Shown here one piece after another: positions 20,887 through 31,734 of a DNA stretch of 64,000 bases. The number at the start of each line of letters is the position of its first letter. Position 1 is the first letter of the stretch. The stretch covers positions 923,566 through 987,565 of the forward strand of contig CM044958.1 of NCBI GenBank assembly GCA_024516035.1. Reading direction: 5' to 3'. This stretch comes from Bactericera cockerelli. Taxonomy: Eukaryota; Arthropoda; Insecta; Hemiptera; Triozidae. Below the pieces are notes generated by a model. That model was not told the DNA's origin, made no database searches, and saw only the letters and a list, made by a program, of their open reading frames with translations. A program made the position numbers and the translations under genes.

Positions 20887-21365
20887 TGTGAATTGTTCTC
20901 TTATATCCAGGTTTCTCTTATATCCAAGTTTCTCTTATGTTCAGGTTTCTCTTATATATCCAGGTTTCTCTTATCTCCAATTTCGGCTGTATCACCTATA
21001 CTTTACAGCTGATGTATCTATTAAATCTGTATGCCATGATAAGTTGATATAAACAGACGTTACATTCAAATAAGTTGTAGCAAAGTTGCAAATGTAAACA
21101 TTTACTTTATTTGACAGACGTACAGCAACCAACATCCAATATGATAAGTTGTTTATTTCAAAATCCTTCGAGTTGTTAGGCTGCTCCAATGCTGTTGGTT
21201 GCTGTAAGCATATTGATTATCCTTTCACCATCGGCTTCGATGCAAATCGAGGCATCGTTTTTTTAATGCATTTTGATTAATCGATCCGGTAGTTCATGTT
21301 TTTTTTTAAGATGTGCAGTTTCATAGCATCTTTTCATTTGCATCCATGAAACTAAAGTTAATAAA
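20887..21365. other. Intergenic DNA with short tandem TTTCTCTTATATCCA units
   Basis: Between 20898 and 20980 about five imperfect copies of TTTCTCTTATATCCAGG occur. They match the complement of the GAAACCTGGATATAAGAGA repeat at 36972. No gene. Confidence 0.5.
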
Positions 21366-21522
21366 GTTATCATATTAAATTTGTGATAATCACTTTCGTG
21401 ATATCACAACTACTCAAACTCGCTTTACTGAATCCACGCTGAAACCAGGACTTGAACTACCGACCTCCAGGTTACTAGTCCGCGCCGCCTTATCGATCAA
21501 GCTACTGAGGACCTAGGTCGGT
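21366..21522 (-). repeat. SINE-C copy
   Basis: Antisense: TTATCATATTAAATTTGTG, TCGTGATATCACAACTACTC, CACGCTGAAACCAGG, CCGACCTCCAGGTTAC, GCTACTGAGG. Confidence 0.8.
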
Positions 21523-22173
21523 TTACTGTGGCTGCACTATCATGGGTCTTAATGTGTTTTTTATGAAGTGCATTATGTTAGGTAAGTAGGAACCCAGGAA
21601 CATTAAATTTAAGTGGACCATAAAGTTGGAGACTTCCAAATTTAGCTCGACTGATTTTATATAACAGCTATTAAATAATTTAACAGTAAGTACAAAGCCC
21701 TTGAGCAAGGCCGTATTTAGCCCCTGAAATCAAAAAATAATAAGGAAATGTTACTATCTGTTGCATGATTGTCTTGGCATTTTACAAAATAATATATGTA
21801 TGGTATAGGTTCTGGTTGAACCTGCGAAAAATTAGGAAAACTTTCAAAGGAAGTACAAAATTAAAATTCATGTATGAATTTTAATTTTTGGACTTCCCTT
21901 GAAAAAAATCCTAGACACGGCCTTGCCCCGAAGTGTAAGCAAACCACTGACACCTATACTTTCCTGCTTAGTATCTATCGAAAACAAATTTATGACTCAA
22001 TTTTATTTATTATTTGTCCATAAATATTTCGTTCTAAAAGCTCGATAAGTGTTGGAAACATCCTACATTCCTAACTACACTGAAATAAAATGACTAAAGT
22101 ACCTATAAAGATAATTCTTCATAAATGTACCGACTTGAGCGATTGCTATTTTTACTAACAGCAATGAAATATT
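21523..22173. other. Intergenic DNA, nothing coding
   Basis: A small inverted repeat is at 21861-21893 (AAATTAAAATTCAT against ATGAATTTTAATTTT). No gene recognised. Confidence 0.4.
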
Positions 22174-22328
22174 GACCTCAGTAGCGTGATCTTCAAGGCA
22201 GTGGACTCCAGTCTGGTGGACGGTGGTTCGAGTCTAAGTCAGGGCAACCGATTCCTGAGACCGGACTTCTGAGATTCTAGTAATTATGAAATCAGTATTA
22301 CTTTTGTGATTAATACAATTAATAATAG
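22174..22328 (+). repeat. SINE-C copy
   Basis: Sense head GACCTCAGTAGCGTGATC...GGACGGTGGTTCGAGTC; the body is strongly diverged. Confidence 0.65.
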
Positions 22329-22458
22329 TAATTCTAATTAGGACAAAGAATAAACTAGTAAGCCCAGAACAAATCCTTTCGGTCGTGATGTTGGGTATTC
22401 CCGTTATAATTGGGCTCTTCGAAGACACCTTTAAATATAGGTAATAGGTAAGTAATGT

Positions 22459-22815
22459 TGTCTGGCCGGGGGACTATGAACAGCTAGGGAGAAGATCAAC
22501 AGTCTGGCTGGGGGACTAAGAACAGGGAGTAGACCAGCATTGGCTTAGGTCTGGGGGCCCTTGTCAATTATTAGCCTCCTTGTAAAGACAGTGGTAGAAC
22601 TGCTGAGTCATTCCTCCACTGTCTGGCTACCATCGTTCACGATGACGCCACCCTATAATATGTCCCATTATTACAGCAGTAAGCCCAAGACGTATTATTA
22701 TGTGGTGAATACTGATAAGTCATGTCCCGGTTGGGTTTCGAACCGGCGACCACTGGTATTTCTGGATTCACAGAGGGCCGCCTTTAGGCCTTTACCACTG
22801 AGCTATCGGGACATG
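22459..22815 (-). repeat. SINE-G with linked 3' block
   Basis: The antisense head is at 22722-22815 (GTCCCGGTTGGGTTTCGAACC ... TTTACCACTGAGCTATCGGG, outer bases GGGACATG). The linked block at 22490-22660 matches 15955-16145 inverted. The head spans about 90 bases with a long variable arm, so its source was a class II tRNA. Confidence 0.7.
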
Positions 22816-23181
22816 GTATTATTTAGTTATCATCTACCTACATACATTAAATATTTATATAAAACTAAACAAACATAATGAAGTAGGTATAGTAACGCAA
22901 ATCAAACATCCTCAGTAGCATTGGAATCCGACTGACAGCATGAAGAGCGCAGTTCGTGTCTCGATTCTGACCAAGGTTCAAGGCAAAGCCGGTCTAACAT
23001 CCTGGGTAATTATCACCTTTCAGTAAGTCCGACCATACCAGTTCTACTGAAAGCTATGTATGCACCTTGCCTAGCTTGCCATCAGTACCTACCTACCTAC
23101 CTACCTACAGTCAAACCTTGATATAAAATAACTCAAGGGACCGATTTTTTTTTTCTCTTATAAAAAGGTTATTTCCCGCCA
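22816..23181. other. Intergenic DNA with a TACC microsatellite
   Basis: ACCT repeats at 23088-23107. No gene recognised. Confidence 0.45.
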
Positions 23182-23407
23182 GCCTCCGTGGCGTAACGGT
23201 TGTGACTACTGCTCGTAGTCCAGAGATCCTGAGTTTGATCCCCGGTCGGAGCAGATTTTTCACACAGTAAATTCTGTTCCCTCCGCACATGTGTGGCATT
23301 TCCGGCCCTACCCAGGCTGGGTGAAGTTAATATGGGTAATAGCTGGTACGGTTTCGAGCGCACGGAGGGTAAAACCTCCTTCCGAATTAGGACGTTAAAT
23401 CAAATAC
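23182..23407 (+). repeat. SINE-A copy
   Basis: GCCTCCGTGGCGTAACGG to GATCCCCGGTCGGAGC, then CCTACCCAGGCTGGGTG, AGCGCACGGAGGGTAAAACC and GGACGTTAAATCAAATA. Confidence 0.85.
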
Positions 23408-24019
23408 CTACTTCTTACAATTCTTATAGAAGTTCTGTTTTTTAAAAAGATGAGTATTTCAAGTTTGAGGTACTTTTGACATTTTTTTTATAAACAATTG
23501 GACCAAGCTTTATTTACATTTTTTTATATACAATGAACATAGTAACATGGTGAAATAAATATAAACAAAGCCTGATCAAGGGTGGTGATAATGCTTTCGG
23601 CATTCTCTTCCAATTAATTTGTGACATTACGATTGTGCGATTGACACAAATTAATATCATCACAATTGTGATTGACACAAATTAATATTATGATAGCTTG
23701 TCACTATCATTTGCATTGCGCCATTGCATGTATTTAAAAAAAAAAAAACCATGATATTTAGTCCAGATTTTGATTTTCTCATTAATCTGACCTCTTTGAC
23801 CAAACCTAATAAATTGAAACCACCTTGAAAAGCGTCGTGACCATTAGCCAGGTGGTGGACCACAGTCCTGTGGTTTATGTGGTTAAGTGGTTACACCACA
23901 ATGGCGGGTCCTATAGGTTAAGATGCCACGAGATACCAACTTCTGTTTAAGTGGCTGGCTTCGCAATCCGTGCGAATTGTAAGAAGTAGGTACGTAAGGA
24001 CTTGTGAAACTTGTAAAGA
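23408..24019. other. Intergenic DNA, nothing recognised
   Basis: A 20-base stretch (GATTGACACAAATTAATAT) occurs twice at 23640 and 23669. No gene. Confidence 0.4.
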
Positions 24020-24310
24020 TTATTTATCAACCAACTCAGGCTGGGTGAGGTTAATGTGAGTAGCTCGTTTCGGGTTCATTTCACCAGCACCACCACCTTT
24101 GAAATGAAATATACTTTTTTACATGGGTATTTTGTGCAGCAAACCCCGAGTTTTGTGCTCAAACACCAAGGGCGCTACGCCCATTTCAATTTGGTGGTGC
24201 TGGGGAAATGGTAGCACCACCTCCTACAAAATGTAATATTTTTTACATGAGAATTTTCTGAGTTTCGAGTGAATGTAGGGCAAAACCTCTGTCACGAAAA
24301 ATCCAGGTTA
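24020..24310 (+). repeat. SINE-E fragment split by an insertion
   Basis: CAACTCAGGCTGGGTGAGG...AGTAGCTCGTTTCG is separated from AGTTTCGAGTGAATGTAGGGC by about 180 bases. The insert (about 24076-24260) has inverted CAGCACCACCA/TGGTGGTGCTG ends and paired TTTTTTACATG motifs, like a small DNA element. Confidence 0.55.
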
Positions 24311-24491
24311 TACAGCCTACATATACTAAAGCGCGGAAATAAACTAACAGCTTTTCTTCCTCAAAATCAAGAAAACTACAAGAACATAAATTTCTACTAT
24401 TTTATAGAATAACAGATGATCCACCTGGATTTTATAGAGTTAGATCTTCAAAAAAAAAAAAATATATAGGTAATATATCAAATAACTTGCC

Positions 24492-24565
24492 AGCCACCGT
24501 ATTAGTGTAACGGTTGTGACTACTGCCCGTAGTCTAAAGATTCTGAGTTCGATTCGCGGTTTAGT
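24492..24565 (+). repeat. SINE-A head fragment
   Basis: GCCACCGTATTAGTGTAACGG, GACTACTGCCCGTAGTC, GAGTTCGATTCGCGG, then unrelated DNA. Confidence 0.65.
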
Positions 24566-24647
24566 CTAATATGTGCAAAAGATTACCTATAGAAAATTTT
24601 GAGGAAGACAAGCGGGAGTAAATTAGATTGGTGAAAAAAAAAAGATT

Positions 24648-24720
24648 TGCCGAAACCCGGGATCGAACCAGGGACATTTAGATCTTCAGTCTAACGCTCT
24701 CCCAACTGAGCTATTTCGGC
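24648..24720 (-). tRNA. tRNA-Phe (GAA)
   Basis: Seventy-three bases with all arms pairing: acceptor GCCGAAA/TTTCGGC, D arm TAGCTCAGTTGGGAGAGC, anticodon stem TTAGA/TCTAA with GAA, T arm CCTGG TTCGATC CCGGG, discriminator A. The minus strand has a T10 run just past the 3' end (A run at 24634-24643) as Pol III terminator. It differs from the copy at 8622 at one position, here restoring the T stem. No intron. Confidence 0.95.
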
Positions 24721-24800
24721 TGGGTGGAAGAGTGAGCAAGAATAGTGGTATGTGATAAAGCTGTTTATCACTAGGTATGTACATTAAAGACTTAGTAGTC

Positions 24801-25060
24801 ACCCTGGCTTGGTGGAGTTAGTGGTAGCATGCTCGACTTGCACTCCAGATGACCCGGGTTCGAATCCTGGCGTGGTCGGAATTTTTTCGTCTCTGAACAT
24901 TGGATGTCGGGGCCTCCCCTTGGGTAGTTGTAGAATGGGCAATGATCAGTGGCGGCATTATAAGATTAATAATGGACGATGATTGTTGGTTAGAGCATTA
25001 TTTCTCGCAATGTCATTGCTACCCAATTAAAAAATTGTGACATAACAACACAAAAAAATA
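24801..25060 (+). repeat. SINE-D relative with an alternative head
   Basis: The head TTGGTGGAGTTAGTGGTAGC...GACCCGGGTTCGAATCCTGG is a different tRNA-like sequence from other SINE-D copies. The body (CTCTGAACATTGGATGTCGGGG, GATCAGTGGCGGCATTAT) and the tail with AAAATTGTGACATAACAACAC are SINE-D-like. Confidence 0.65.
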
Positions 25061-25140
25061 ACTAGCTCTTTATATCTTTTTTGAAATGAAAGACTTAACA
25101 AAGAGGAAATCAACACAATAACAATTTTTTTTTTTTTATC

Positions 25141-25380
25141 GTGGATCAAAACTATTTGTTCATACCCTTAGCTTTCGAAACTCTAGGACCATGGTGCATT
25201 GAGGCCAAAAAGATTGTTGAGTACATTGGTAACAAACTGACAATGATAACGGGCAGCTCCAGGGCCAAAGTGTACCTGAAGCAACGGATTTCCCTCGCTA
25301 TACAACGAGGGAATGCAACATCGATTTTGGGTACACTGCCTAGTGGGAAATCTTTGGAAGAGATATTTCTAATTGACTAG
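25141..25380 (+). pseudogene. Retrotransposon ORF C-terminal fragment, copy 1
   Basis: Seventy-nine codons and a stop with the order NYLFIPLAFETLGPW, GSSRAKVYLKQRISLAIQRG, NATSILGTLPSGKSLEEIF. It aligns over its whole length with the ORF at 25527. The frame opens with GTG out of a T run rather than ATG, so it looks like a 5'-truncated retrotransposon end. Such VETxG...RxxxLxQRxxxAxQxGNA segments terminate many LINE polyproteins, as I recall them. Not a confirmed gene. Confidence 0.5.
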
Positions 25381-25526
25381 TGGTTGATTTATTTTATGAA
25401 ATACATTAAAAAAAAATAACAAATTGATTTTTCTTCTTACATGAAGGTAATAACGGTAACGTATTTAACGAAAACATGTCATGAAGCAGGAGCGGCGGCA
25501 GAAGTAGCAGCAAGAAAAAAAAAGAA

Positions 25527-25781
25527 ATGAAATATACAAACATTAAGAATGAGGGCTATATATTCCAACCTTTGGCGGTAGAGACCATGGGTGCGTGGAG
25601 TGTTGCCTCGAAGGAATGGCTGAACCAACTGGGTGAGAAATTGTTTAGATGTACGGGTGAACCCCGATCTAAACAATTTCTTGCCCAAAGAATTGGTCTG
25701 GCCATTCAGAAGGGTAATGCTGCATGTATCCTTGGGTCGATACCAGAAGGTCATGGAATGGAGGAAGTTTTTTATTTGTAA
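25527..25781 (+). pseudogene. Retrotransposon ORF C-terminal fragment, copy 2
   Basis: ATG-initiated 84-residue ORF: GYIFQPLAVETMGAWSV, CTGEPRSKQFLAQRIGLAIQ, KGNAACILGSIPEGHG, ending EEVFYL. It follows copy 1 by 146 bases on the same strand and is diverged at many positions, so the pair is not a recent tandem duplication. After the stop come AATAAATAAA and, at 25806, an A14 tract, the poly(A) of the insertion. It could be a dead LINE end or a small domesticated ORF; the first is more likely. Confidence 0.5.
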
Positions 25782-26384
25782 ATAAATAAATATTCTATAC
25801 TCTGAAAAAAAAAAAAAAATTAGTAGATATTATGTACATTGTACATGTCAAAATAACGGTAATTTTTGAACGGTAGCCATATTGGATAGTTTGTTACAGG
25901 ACAAATTTATTACCCATGAGATATACATTATGACCTCTCCATTACTAAACTTATTTCTCTTTGAGCAATTTAAATTTGTAGCCGAAATTTAAGTAGCCCA
26001 AAGTAGCCGAAATTTAAATTTGATATTTCGACACACAATAATGCATTCATTCTCGCATGAACCATGTCAAACAACTGTGGCAATTACTTTCTTAGGTGAA
26101 CGAGTAAGTTTGCAAAACATTGCTGTAAGTTACATAAAGACAATACATTTTATGATCAAAATTTGATCGGGTGGTGTTTTGAATCTCGGCTAGCATAATG
26201 TATACGACCTTAATAGACAGTGATTACTTTTGTTGCGTCGACGCGGTATTATGCACCTTTGTGATTAAGATGACCGGACTATTTTTTCAACAACAAAAAA
26301 TTGGGTTGCATTACCGCCACTTAAATTGACCAAATCTAATGTTTTTTACCAAATGTTATTATACTTTCTTATTCTTACTGTGAT
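25782..26384. other. Intergenic DNA, nothing recognised
   Basis: The local repeat AGCCGAAATTTAAGTAGCC is duplicated at 25981-26015. No gene. Confidence 0.4.
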
Positions 26385-26730
26385 CTTTCTTCCTGCTCAA
26401 GCAGGGTCGACGTTGTTCTACCTCATGGTTGAGGTTGGTTGGTTTTGGCACATTTTTTTTACGGCTGACTGCCCTTCCTAACGCCAACGATTCTATTTGA
26501 TTTAACGTCCTGGATTAGGATGGGGGTTTTACCCTCCATTGGCTAGGAATCGTACCAGCTACTCACATAACTCACATTAACCTCACCCAGCCTGGGTAGG
26601 GACGGAAATGCCAGGCTCACATGTAGGGAGGGATCACATTTTTCTGTATGAAAAATGTGCTCCGACCGGGGATCGAATTCGGGCTCCCTGGACTGCGGGC
26701 AGTAGTTACAACCGTTACGCCACGGAGGCT
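26385..26730 (-). repeat. SINE-A, full-length copy with target duplication
   Basis: The flanks repeat CTTATTCTTACT(CT)GTGAT (26368-26384 and 26729-26747), so both ends are defined. Read on the minus strand: tRNA-like head GCCTCCGTGGCGTAACGG; central domain CCCAGGCTGGGTGAGGTTAA to ATGGAGGGTAAAACCCCC; then GGACGTTAAATCAAATAG and the third domain through CCAACCTCAACCATGAGG to the CCTGCTTGAGCAGG 3' end. Total about 346 bases, long for a SINE. Confidence 0.9.
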
Positions 26731-27144
26731 TATTCTTACTCTGTGATATTCAAGTGCAACTAGTGCAAATTTGATTGGTTATCTACCTAGTCATCATGTC
26801 TTGTGACTGTAGGGTCTAAGTTAGACTTTTAGGTAACTGCTCTGATTTAAAGTGGCCTTGTTTTTAGAGATAAGAAATTCTTAGATTTATCAAAATAACT
26901 TTGATTCTCTGTTTGGCAACTTAAATACCTACCGTGAATTATATATTGTTGTTCACGGATGGTTCTTGAAATAGCATATTGTATAATTATGTAGCAATTG
27001 TATAGCATGCTACATTGCATGTTATGTATTTGTTGAATACTTGTACTTCAGCACAAGCAAGTAAATGGCCATTCCACTTCTAATTTGGCAAGTTCTAAAT
27101 GGATAGACAGTAGACACTGATAATAATAGCTTGCCAGGCAGACC
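26731..27144. other. Intergenic DNA, nothing recognised
   Basis: No gene, tRNA or assignable repeat beyond the SINE-A target duplication. Confidence 0.4.
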
Positions 27145-27272
27145 GACCTCAGTAGCCTGGAGGTCGGTGGTTCAAGTCCCGAATTCAGCGTAGATTTCAT
27201 TGAGCGAGTTTGAGTAGTTTTGATATCACGAAAGTGATTAACACAAATATTATTATGATAACTTTTTAATTA
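27145..27272 (+). repeat. SINE-C copy with head deletion
   Basis: GACCTCAGTAGCCTGGAGGTCGG joins the A-box side to the B-box side directly, then GCGAGTTTGAGTAGTTTTG and GATTAACACAAAT. Confidence 0.8.
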
Positions 27273-27330
27273 CTCATTTTATAAAATAAATTGCTAACAC
27301 AGTGAGTTCCTATAAACTTTATAACTTTAA

Positions 27331-27467
27331 GGACCAAATTATGAAGCAAGAGTGGACACTATTCCTTAACACGCCTTCTAGTGGGAATTTCAACCAATCA
27401 CAGCGCACTATAGTCAGCTGATAGTGTTCACTAAGATTAAATCTAGTCCTGTTTCATAATTTGGCCC
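27331..27467. mobile_element. MITE-K (PIF/Harbinger-like), complete copy
   Basis: Flanked by TAA on both sides (27328-27330 and 27468-27470). The terminal repeats GGACCAAATTATGAAGCA and its partner TTTCATAATTTGGCCC start with GG(G), and the centre carries CCAATCACAGCGCACTATAG. TWA duplication and GGG-type ends fit PIF/Harbinger MITEs. No coding capacity. Confidence 0.75.
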
Positions 27468-27470
27468 TAA

Positions 27471-28188
27471 ATGATGTAGGTAGTTACTATTACTTTCAAT
27501 CAAATCTGAGCATAACGTAAGTGTAGTACTCGCTTTTGTGAAATGATATTGATTTTTTCTACACAGAACAAACTTGTATTTGTCTATCAAGCGAAAAGGT
27601 CGTTTCTCGGGAAAACGCCTCCCAGAATTTTTTTTCCCACAAGAAGACTTGTTGTAATTTTTGAGGATCTATTCATCAACTAGAATAGAAATCTCGAATA
27701 GAATAGGAGCAATAAAAAATGTAAAAAGAGTAGAAAAATCAGCCATCCATTTGACGTATCTGTCTCGGGTGATTAAGTTGATTTATTTGCCATTCGATGC
27801 TGATTCCCTGGCTATTAGCTCAAACTGCTATTTGTGTATTATTTGTCCTTAGTTACTGAAACCGATGCTAATTAGCTGCAATGGGTAACTTGCAAATGGA
27901 ATTTTTCTTAGTTAATGACGGATTTTTTTTGCACTTTTTTGTCTAAAATTTTGGATTTTTTTAAATATCAGAGCTAAATTATAGTTTATTGAATAATTAT
28001 TACATTTATTACAAATGCACCATGTAAAACACTAATACGCATAGACATAGATACAAATGACTGTTTCTCTTGTAAATACCTATACCAGTGTATTAGCCCT
28101 TTCCGCCAACAAAATCACGAAAACTTAACGCGAAAGAGATAAACCATTTAAAGTTGCTAAATCGGGTAAAAAGCGGATACGTATTTGT
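27471..28188. other. Intergenic DNA 5' of a candidate first exon
   Basis: Low in recognisable repeats. The 63-codon frame at 27661 has no known motif. Confidence 0.4.
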
Positions 28189-28196
28189 GACGTCAT
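28189..28196. promoter_or_regulatory. Perfect CRE (TGACGTCA)
   Basis: Palindromic full cAMP-response element, the standard site for CREB/ATF-type bZIP dimers. It lies about 280 bases before the first ATG of the candidate exon in a repeat-poor stretch, which makes a promoter role plausible. Occupancy is inferred, not shown. Confidence 0.4.
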
Positions 28197-28469
28197 AACG
28201 AGTTTGATTTTTCAGTCGATACGGTCCTATGGGTCTTTTTTTCTAATGGGGCTTTTTCCTACCAAGGATTTCATCGTGTTCTGGACTTCTGACACGTTTA
28301 TCGCTCATAATAATGTCCCTTTGACATTTTGTCAGGAATCGTTTCGTGTATTCAGAACTTAAAAAAGGTTTTCCAATTCAGTTTTTGTTTTCAATTGTAC
28401 GTTGAAAACAAAGTACAATTTAAGAAGGTTCCTTAGCTCGGAAAATAAAATAACCTAGAAGTCCTCACG

Positions 28470-28646
28470 ATGAAGCCAATCAAAATTGAGCCAACAAAAG
28501 AAATGAGTGCAAGTGATCCGTCGGTTCTAACTACTATTCTTACTAAAACCAATGGAGAGTCATAATTCCTTCAATGTTATTGCCAAGGTGGTGAAGGCGT
28601 TGGAATCGGAAGTGGTCGAAGTGTTCGTGATGAGTGAGTGAGTGAG
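28470..28646 (+). other. Candidate first exon with two short ORFs
   Basis: Two overlapping ATG frames occur in repeat-poor DNA: 28470-28565 (31 residues, beginning MKPIKIEPTKEMSASD, with a SUMO-type IKIE) and 28552-28641 (29 residues, MESHNSFNVIAKVVKALESE). The second could splice onward at A|GTGAGT (28633/28634) or GAG|GTAATA (28646/28647). If so, the first would be an upstream ORF. I recognise no family and see no partner exon, so this may be chance. Confidence 0.25.
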
Positions 28647-28854
28647 GTAATAATTACTCTACTTACCTATGATTGATATAATTCTACCGGTAACTTACAG
28701 ACGGATCGCGATGCGTCTGCCAGCTCTCACCTCATGTAGATGTAAGGTCACGTGATCACTTTGGAGTCCTGTGATTGGTGGTATGATAAGGTGACCTTAA
28801 ATTTACGTGAGCAGAGACTTGACCCGGCCATTAGATAGGTATTATAGTAATATC

Positions 28855-29040
28855 AGTTGGGTGGAAGAGATTGCCATAGGCAATAAGACCGTCCTATAGT
28901 GAGGACATAATTATGTTTATATATATTTTTCTGTTCTTTTTATTGTATATATTGTCTCCATTTTTTCATTGTTATAATAATTATTTGTTTTGTACATATG
29001 TCTCCTTATCTAATAAGGTGTTTAATAATAATATGTATAG
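28855..29040 (+). repeat. Tail-O, LINE-like 3' end
   Basis: GAAGAGATTGCCATAGGCAA, CCGTCCTATAGTGAGGAC, ATTATTTGTTTTGTACATATG, TCTAATAAGGTGT and a TAATAATA tail. Dispersed copies in both orientations (30150, 35320, 38415, 57260) with A-rich or TAA-rich ends suggest 5'-truncated LINE insertions. Confidence 0.65.
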
Positions 29041-30028
29041 ATTATTCTACACCAATACCTACCTTGGGTTGTAGTCTAAGTTGGGCTAATCTTAGTAGCT
29101 AGAAACTGCGGACTTGAAGTTTGGAGGTCGTTCATTCGAATTTCGTGATGTTTAAGTTAGCTAATATAATTGATAATTATACCGGAAACTTATTTATTTA
29201 TTTATTAGATAAAACTAATGAAACTTAAAGCACAAACACAACAGAGCTCTATACCCTGGACCCCGGCACCAGCTAAAATAATCTAACCATGTTACTAAAC
29301 GTATAAGCGGCCTCAACGGAGTCCCGAAAATCGTCTTTATCCTAGTTGTAGTTTGTAGGTACCAGGGTCTATATCAAGCTGTAGGTACTAGGGTCTAGGG
29401 TCAGGCGTCTATATCAAGCTATACCGGGTCTAGGGTCTAGGGTCAGGCGTATAGGGTGCTCCGTCGTGGCCTCCTACTTGGCAGGTATAGTTGAAACTTA
29501 CGGCAACCTTAGTAGCTAAAAGCTGCAGACTCGTCGTTTTGGCCCGACGAATTGGCCCGCCAAGCCATCCGAAAATTTGGGGGAACCTATGGGAAAAAGT
29601 ACTCTCAGCTATATAAAAAAACAAATTTTGGCCCGTCCCTAAAATTGGATGGACAGCCTTGCCCTATACCAAAGACAAATATGGTGGGTACCCAACTAGC
29701 CACACTCGAGTGTGCTCTACTGGTTTTATGATTTATGCCCTAAATAATAATAATAATGTGCCTTAAATATCTGCATATTAATACTCTGAAATCGAAAATA
29801 TAAGCTCAGATGACCTTCAAATGTTTGACCGTGAAATTTAAAGAAATGAATTTTTTGTTCGTATGTCAAAAATCTGGTGAAAATTATTGACCATTGTTCT
29901 TCTCGTGTGTATCAGATGTGGGTGGTAGTCAGATTTGAATACATCCATAAAAAATTGTTGAAAAAGAAAAAAAAAATGTTAACAAATAAATACCTAAATT
30001 AATTCAAGGAATTAAAAAATCGTTTATT
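29041..30028. other. Intergenic DNA with local TAGGGTCTAGGGTC repeats
   Basis: 29348-29455 has repeated CCAGGGTCTATATCAAGCT and GGGTCTAGGGTCAGGCGT units. A decayed SINE-C is at 29095-29165. No gene. Confidence 0.45.
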
Positions 30029-30710
30029 CAAGGAATTTTTAAAGGGATACAACAAATTTATTTACATAGGAAATCAGATAAAAGCGACCCAAGTCGGTGT
30101 TGGGATATGATTCTTAGATCACAATTAACACTTTTAACAAAAAGGGTTGGTTAGAAGAGATTGCCATAGGCAATAACCCCGCCCTTTAGTTAGGACATAT
30201 GTTATATATTTTTCTGTTTTTTTTTTTTGTCTTCATGTTTATTCTATATATTGTTTCCATTTTTTTCATTGTTAAAATAATTATTTGTTTTGTACATTTA
30301 TATCTAATAAAGTGTAAAATAATGTAATGATAACACTTCTTTGTTTCTAATTTTCCGACACTTAGCTCCGACGTCAGAATATCCGCATATTCCTAACTTG
30401 GGACCAAAACAATGGACCACTAGTGATTCGGTGTGGCACCTATTGTTCTTTTGTGATTAGGAATGCGGAGAGAATGTGGCAAGATTCATAACAGATGTTG
30501 GAATGAATGCTGTATTAGCACATTCCGAAGAGAAGATGCAACTTGTGAAGGTAGAGGAGGCGACGAGAATTTCTTTGAGAATTCACGAATTAGGTATGTA
30601 CTTAAGTATGTAGGTACATACCTAATTCGTATATCCCAACACCGACTTTGGTCGCTTTTTTCTGATTTCCTATGAAAATAAATTCGTTGTACCCCTTTAA
30701 AAATTCCTTG
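30029..30710. mobile_element. Inverted-repeat element with a Tail-O insert
   Basis: Arms at 30029-30110 and 30632-30710 are inverted copies (CAAGGAATTTTTAAAGGG...AAGTCGGTGTTGGGATA against TATCCCAACACCGACTTTGG...CCCCTTTAAAAATTCCTTG). Tail-O (30150-30325, AGATTGCCATAGGCAATAAC to TCTAATAAAGTGTAA) lies between them. Confidence 0.55.
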
Positions 30711-31289
30711 CATAGGTAAAAAAGGTTGTGAAACACTCATCTTTTTTAAAAAAATGTACATACCTACTGGCTGTACAAATTCAACTCTGAGATATTCACA
30801 GAATACAATTTCCACTTTATTATTATTTATCTTTAAGAAGCGATTGAAATCCTTTTTACCTTAGTATGTTTTGTTTTGTTATTTTCAGATTATTTTATTA
30901 TTTATTTTTTTCCTACCCCCACCTCTTGTTATTTTTTACAATTAATTATTTTTATTTTCTTGTATTATATAATCTTTGAAATACTTAAAAAAAAAAATGG
31001 CTGAATGGGTTGTTTTTCCCCAATGCCAAAAAAAATTAAAAATTACTCTTATTTATGTATGTACCCTTACGGGGCCGGTGCTAAGGAGCTGCGGAACTGC
31101 AGCACCCCTAAGACAAAAAAGAAAGGATTTTCTCAAGTCCTAGCTCGTACACAATGAAAATTACCACTCATTTCTAGATCAATTAATGCATAATTTTTAT
31201 GATTGGCATGGTAAACAAATTCAAAATCTCTAGATACTGATAGAGCGACTCTATAAATTTTTCAGTCTGGTTTGTGTGGCTGCACCCCC
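30711..31289. other. AT-rich DNA with one end of repeat family P
   Basis: 31073-31145 has GGGCCGGTGCTAAGGAGCTG...GCAGCACCCC...GAAAGGATTTTCTCAAGTCC; the same end occurs inverted at 45937-46031. Confidence 0.45.
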
Positions 31290-31460
31290 AAAATATTTTT
31301 GTTGTACATACCTATCTATGTATGTATTATGTACATACCTATCTATGTATGTATCATGTACATACCTATTTAAGTACCTATGTATTGTGTACATATCAAT
31401 TTATGTATGTATTAAGTACACACCTTTTTATGTATGTATATTATATATACATACCTATTT
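31290..31460. repeat. Minisatellite, about 27-31-base units
   Basis: Five to six tandem units of TACATACCTATCTATGTATG plus a short variable end. The open frames here (YLCMYYVHT-type) come only from the repeat. Confidence 0.85.
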
Positions 31461-31734
31461 ACTAAAAACATTGTACTGATGTATGAGGTATGAGGAATAC
31501 CAACTTGGATTGCTAATGTCTTAAAATATTATGCGAAGATTTTAAATACTTACAAATTGATGGTTAGTAGCATTTGGAATTTTTGCTATTTCGATGCGGG
31601 TCTGTCTAGCCACAAGAAAGTAATAAATCAAGGATCGTTGTATGGGCAAAATTAAGAAAATATGTTGTATAAAACACCATAGAACGACTGACTGACTCTA
31701 TATAACTTCGATGTTTTTTTTTTTTTTTTTTTTT

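Noticed and set aside
24801..24880. Possible tRNA-Ala(TGC)
   Set aside because: The B box is good but the acceptor and anticodon stems do not pair, and a SINE-D body follows.
31274..31479. YLCMYYVHT-repeat ORFs
   Set aside because: Produced by a minisatellite; no stop-free selection is needed to explain them.
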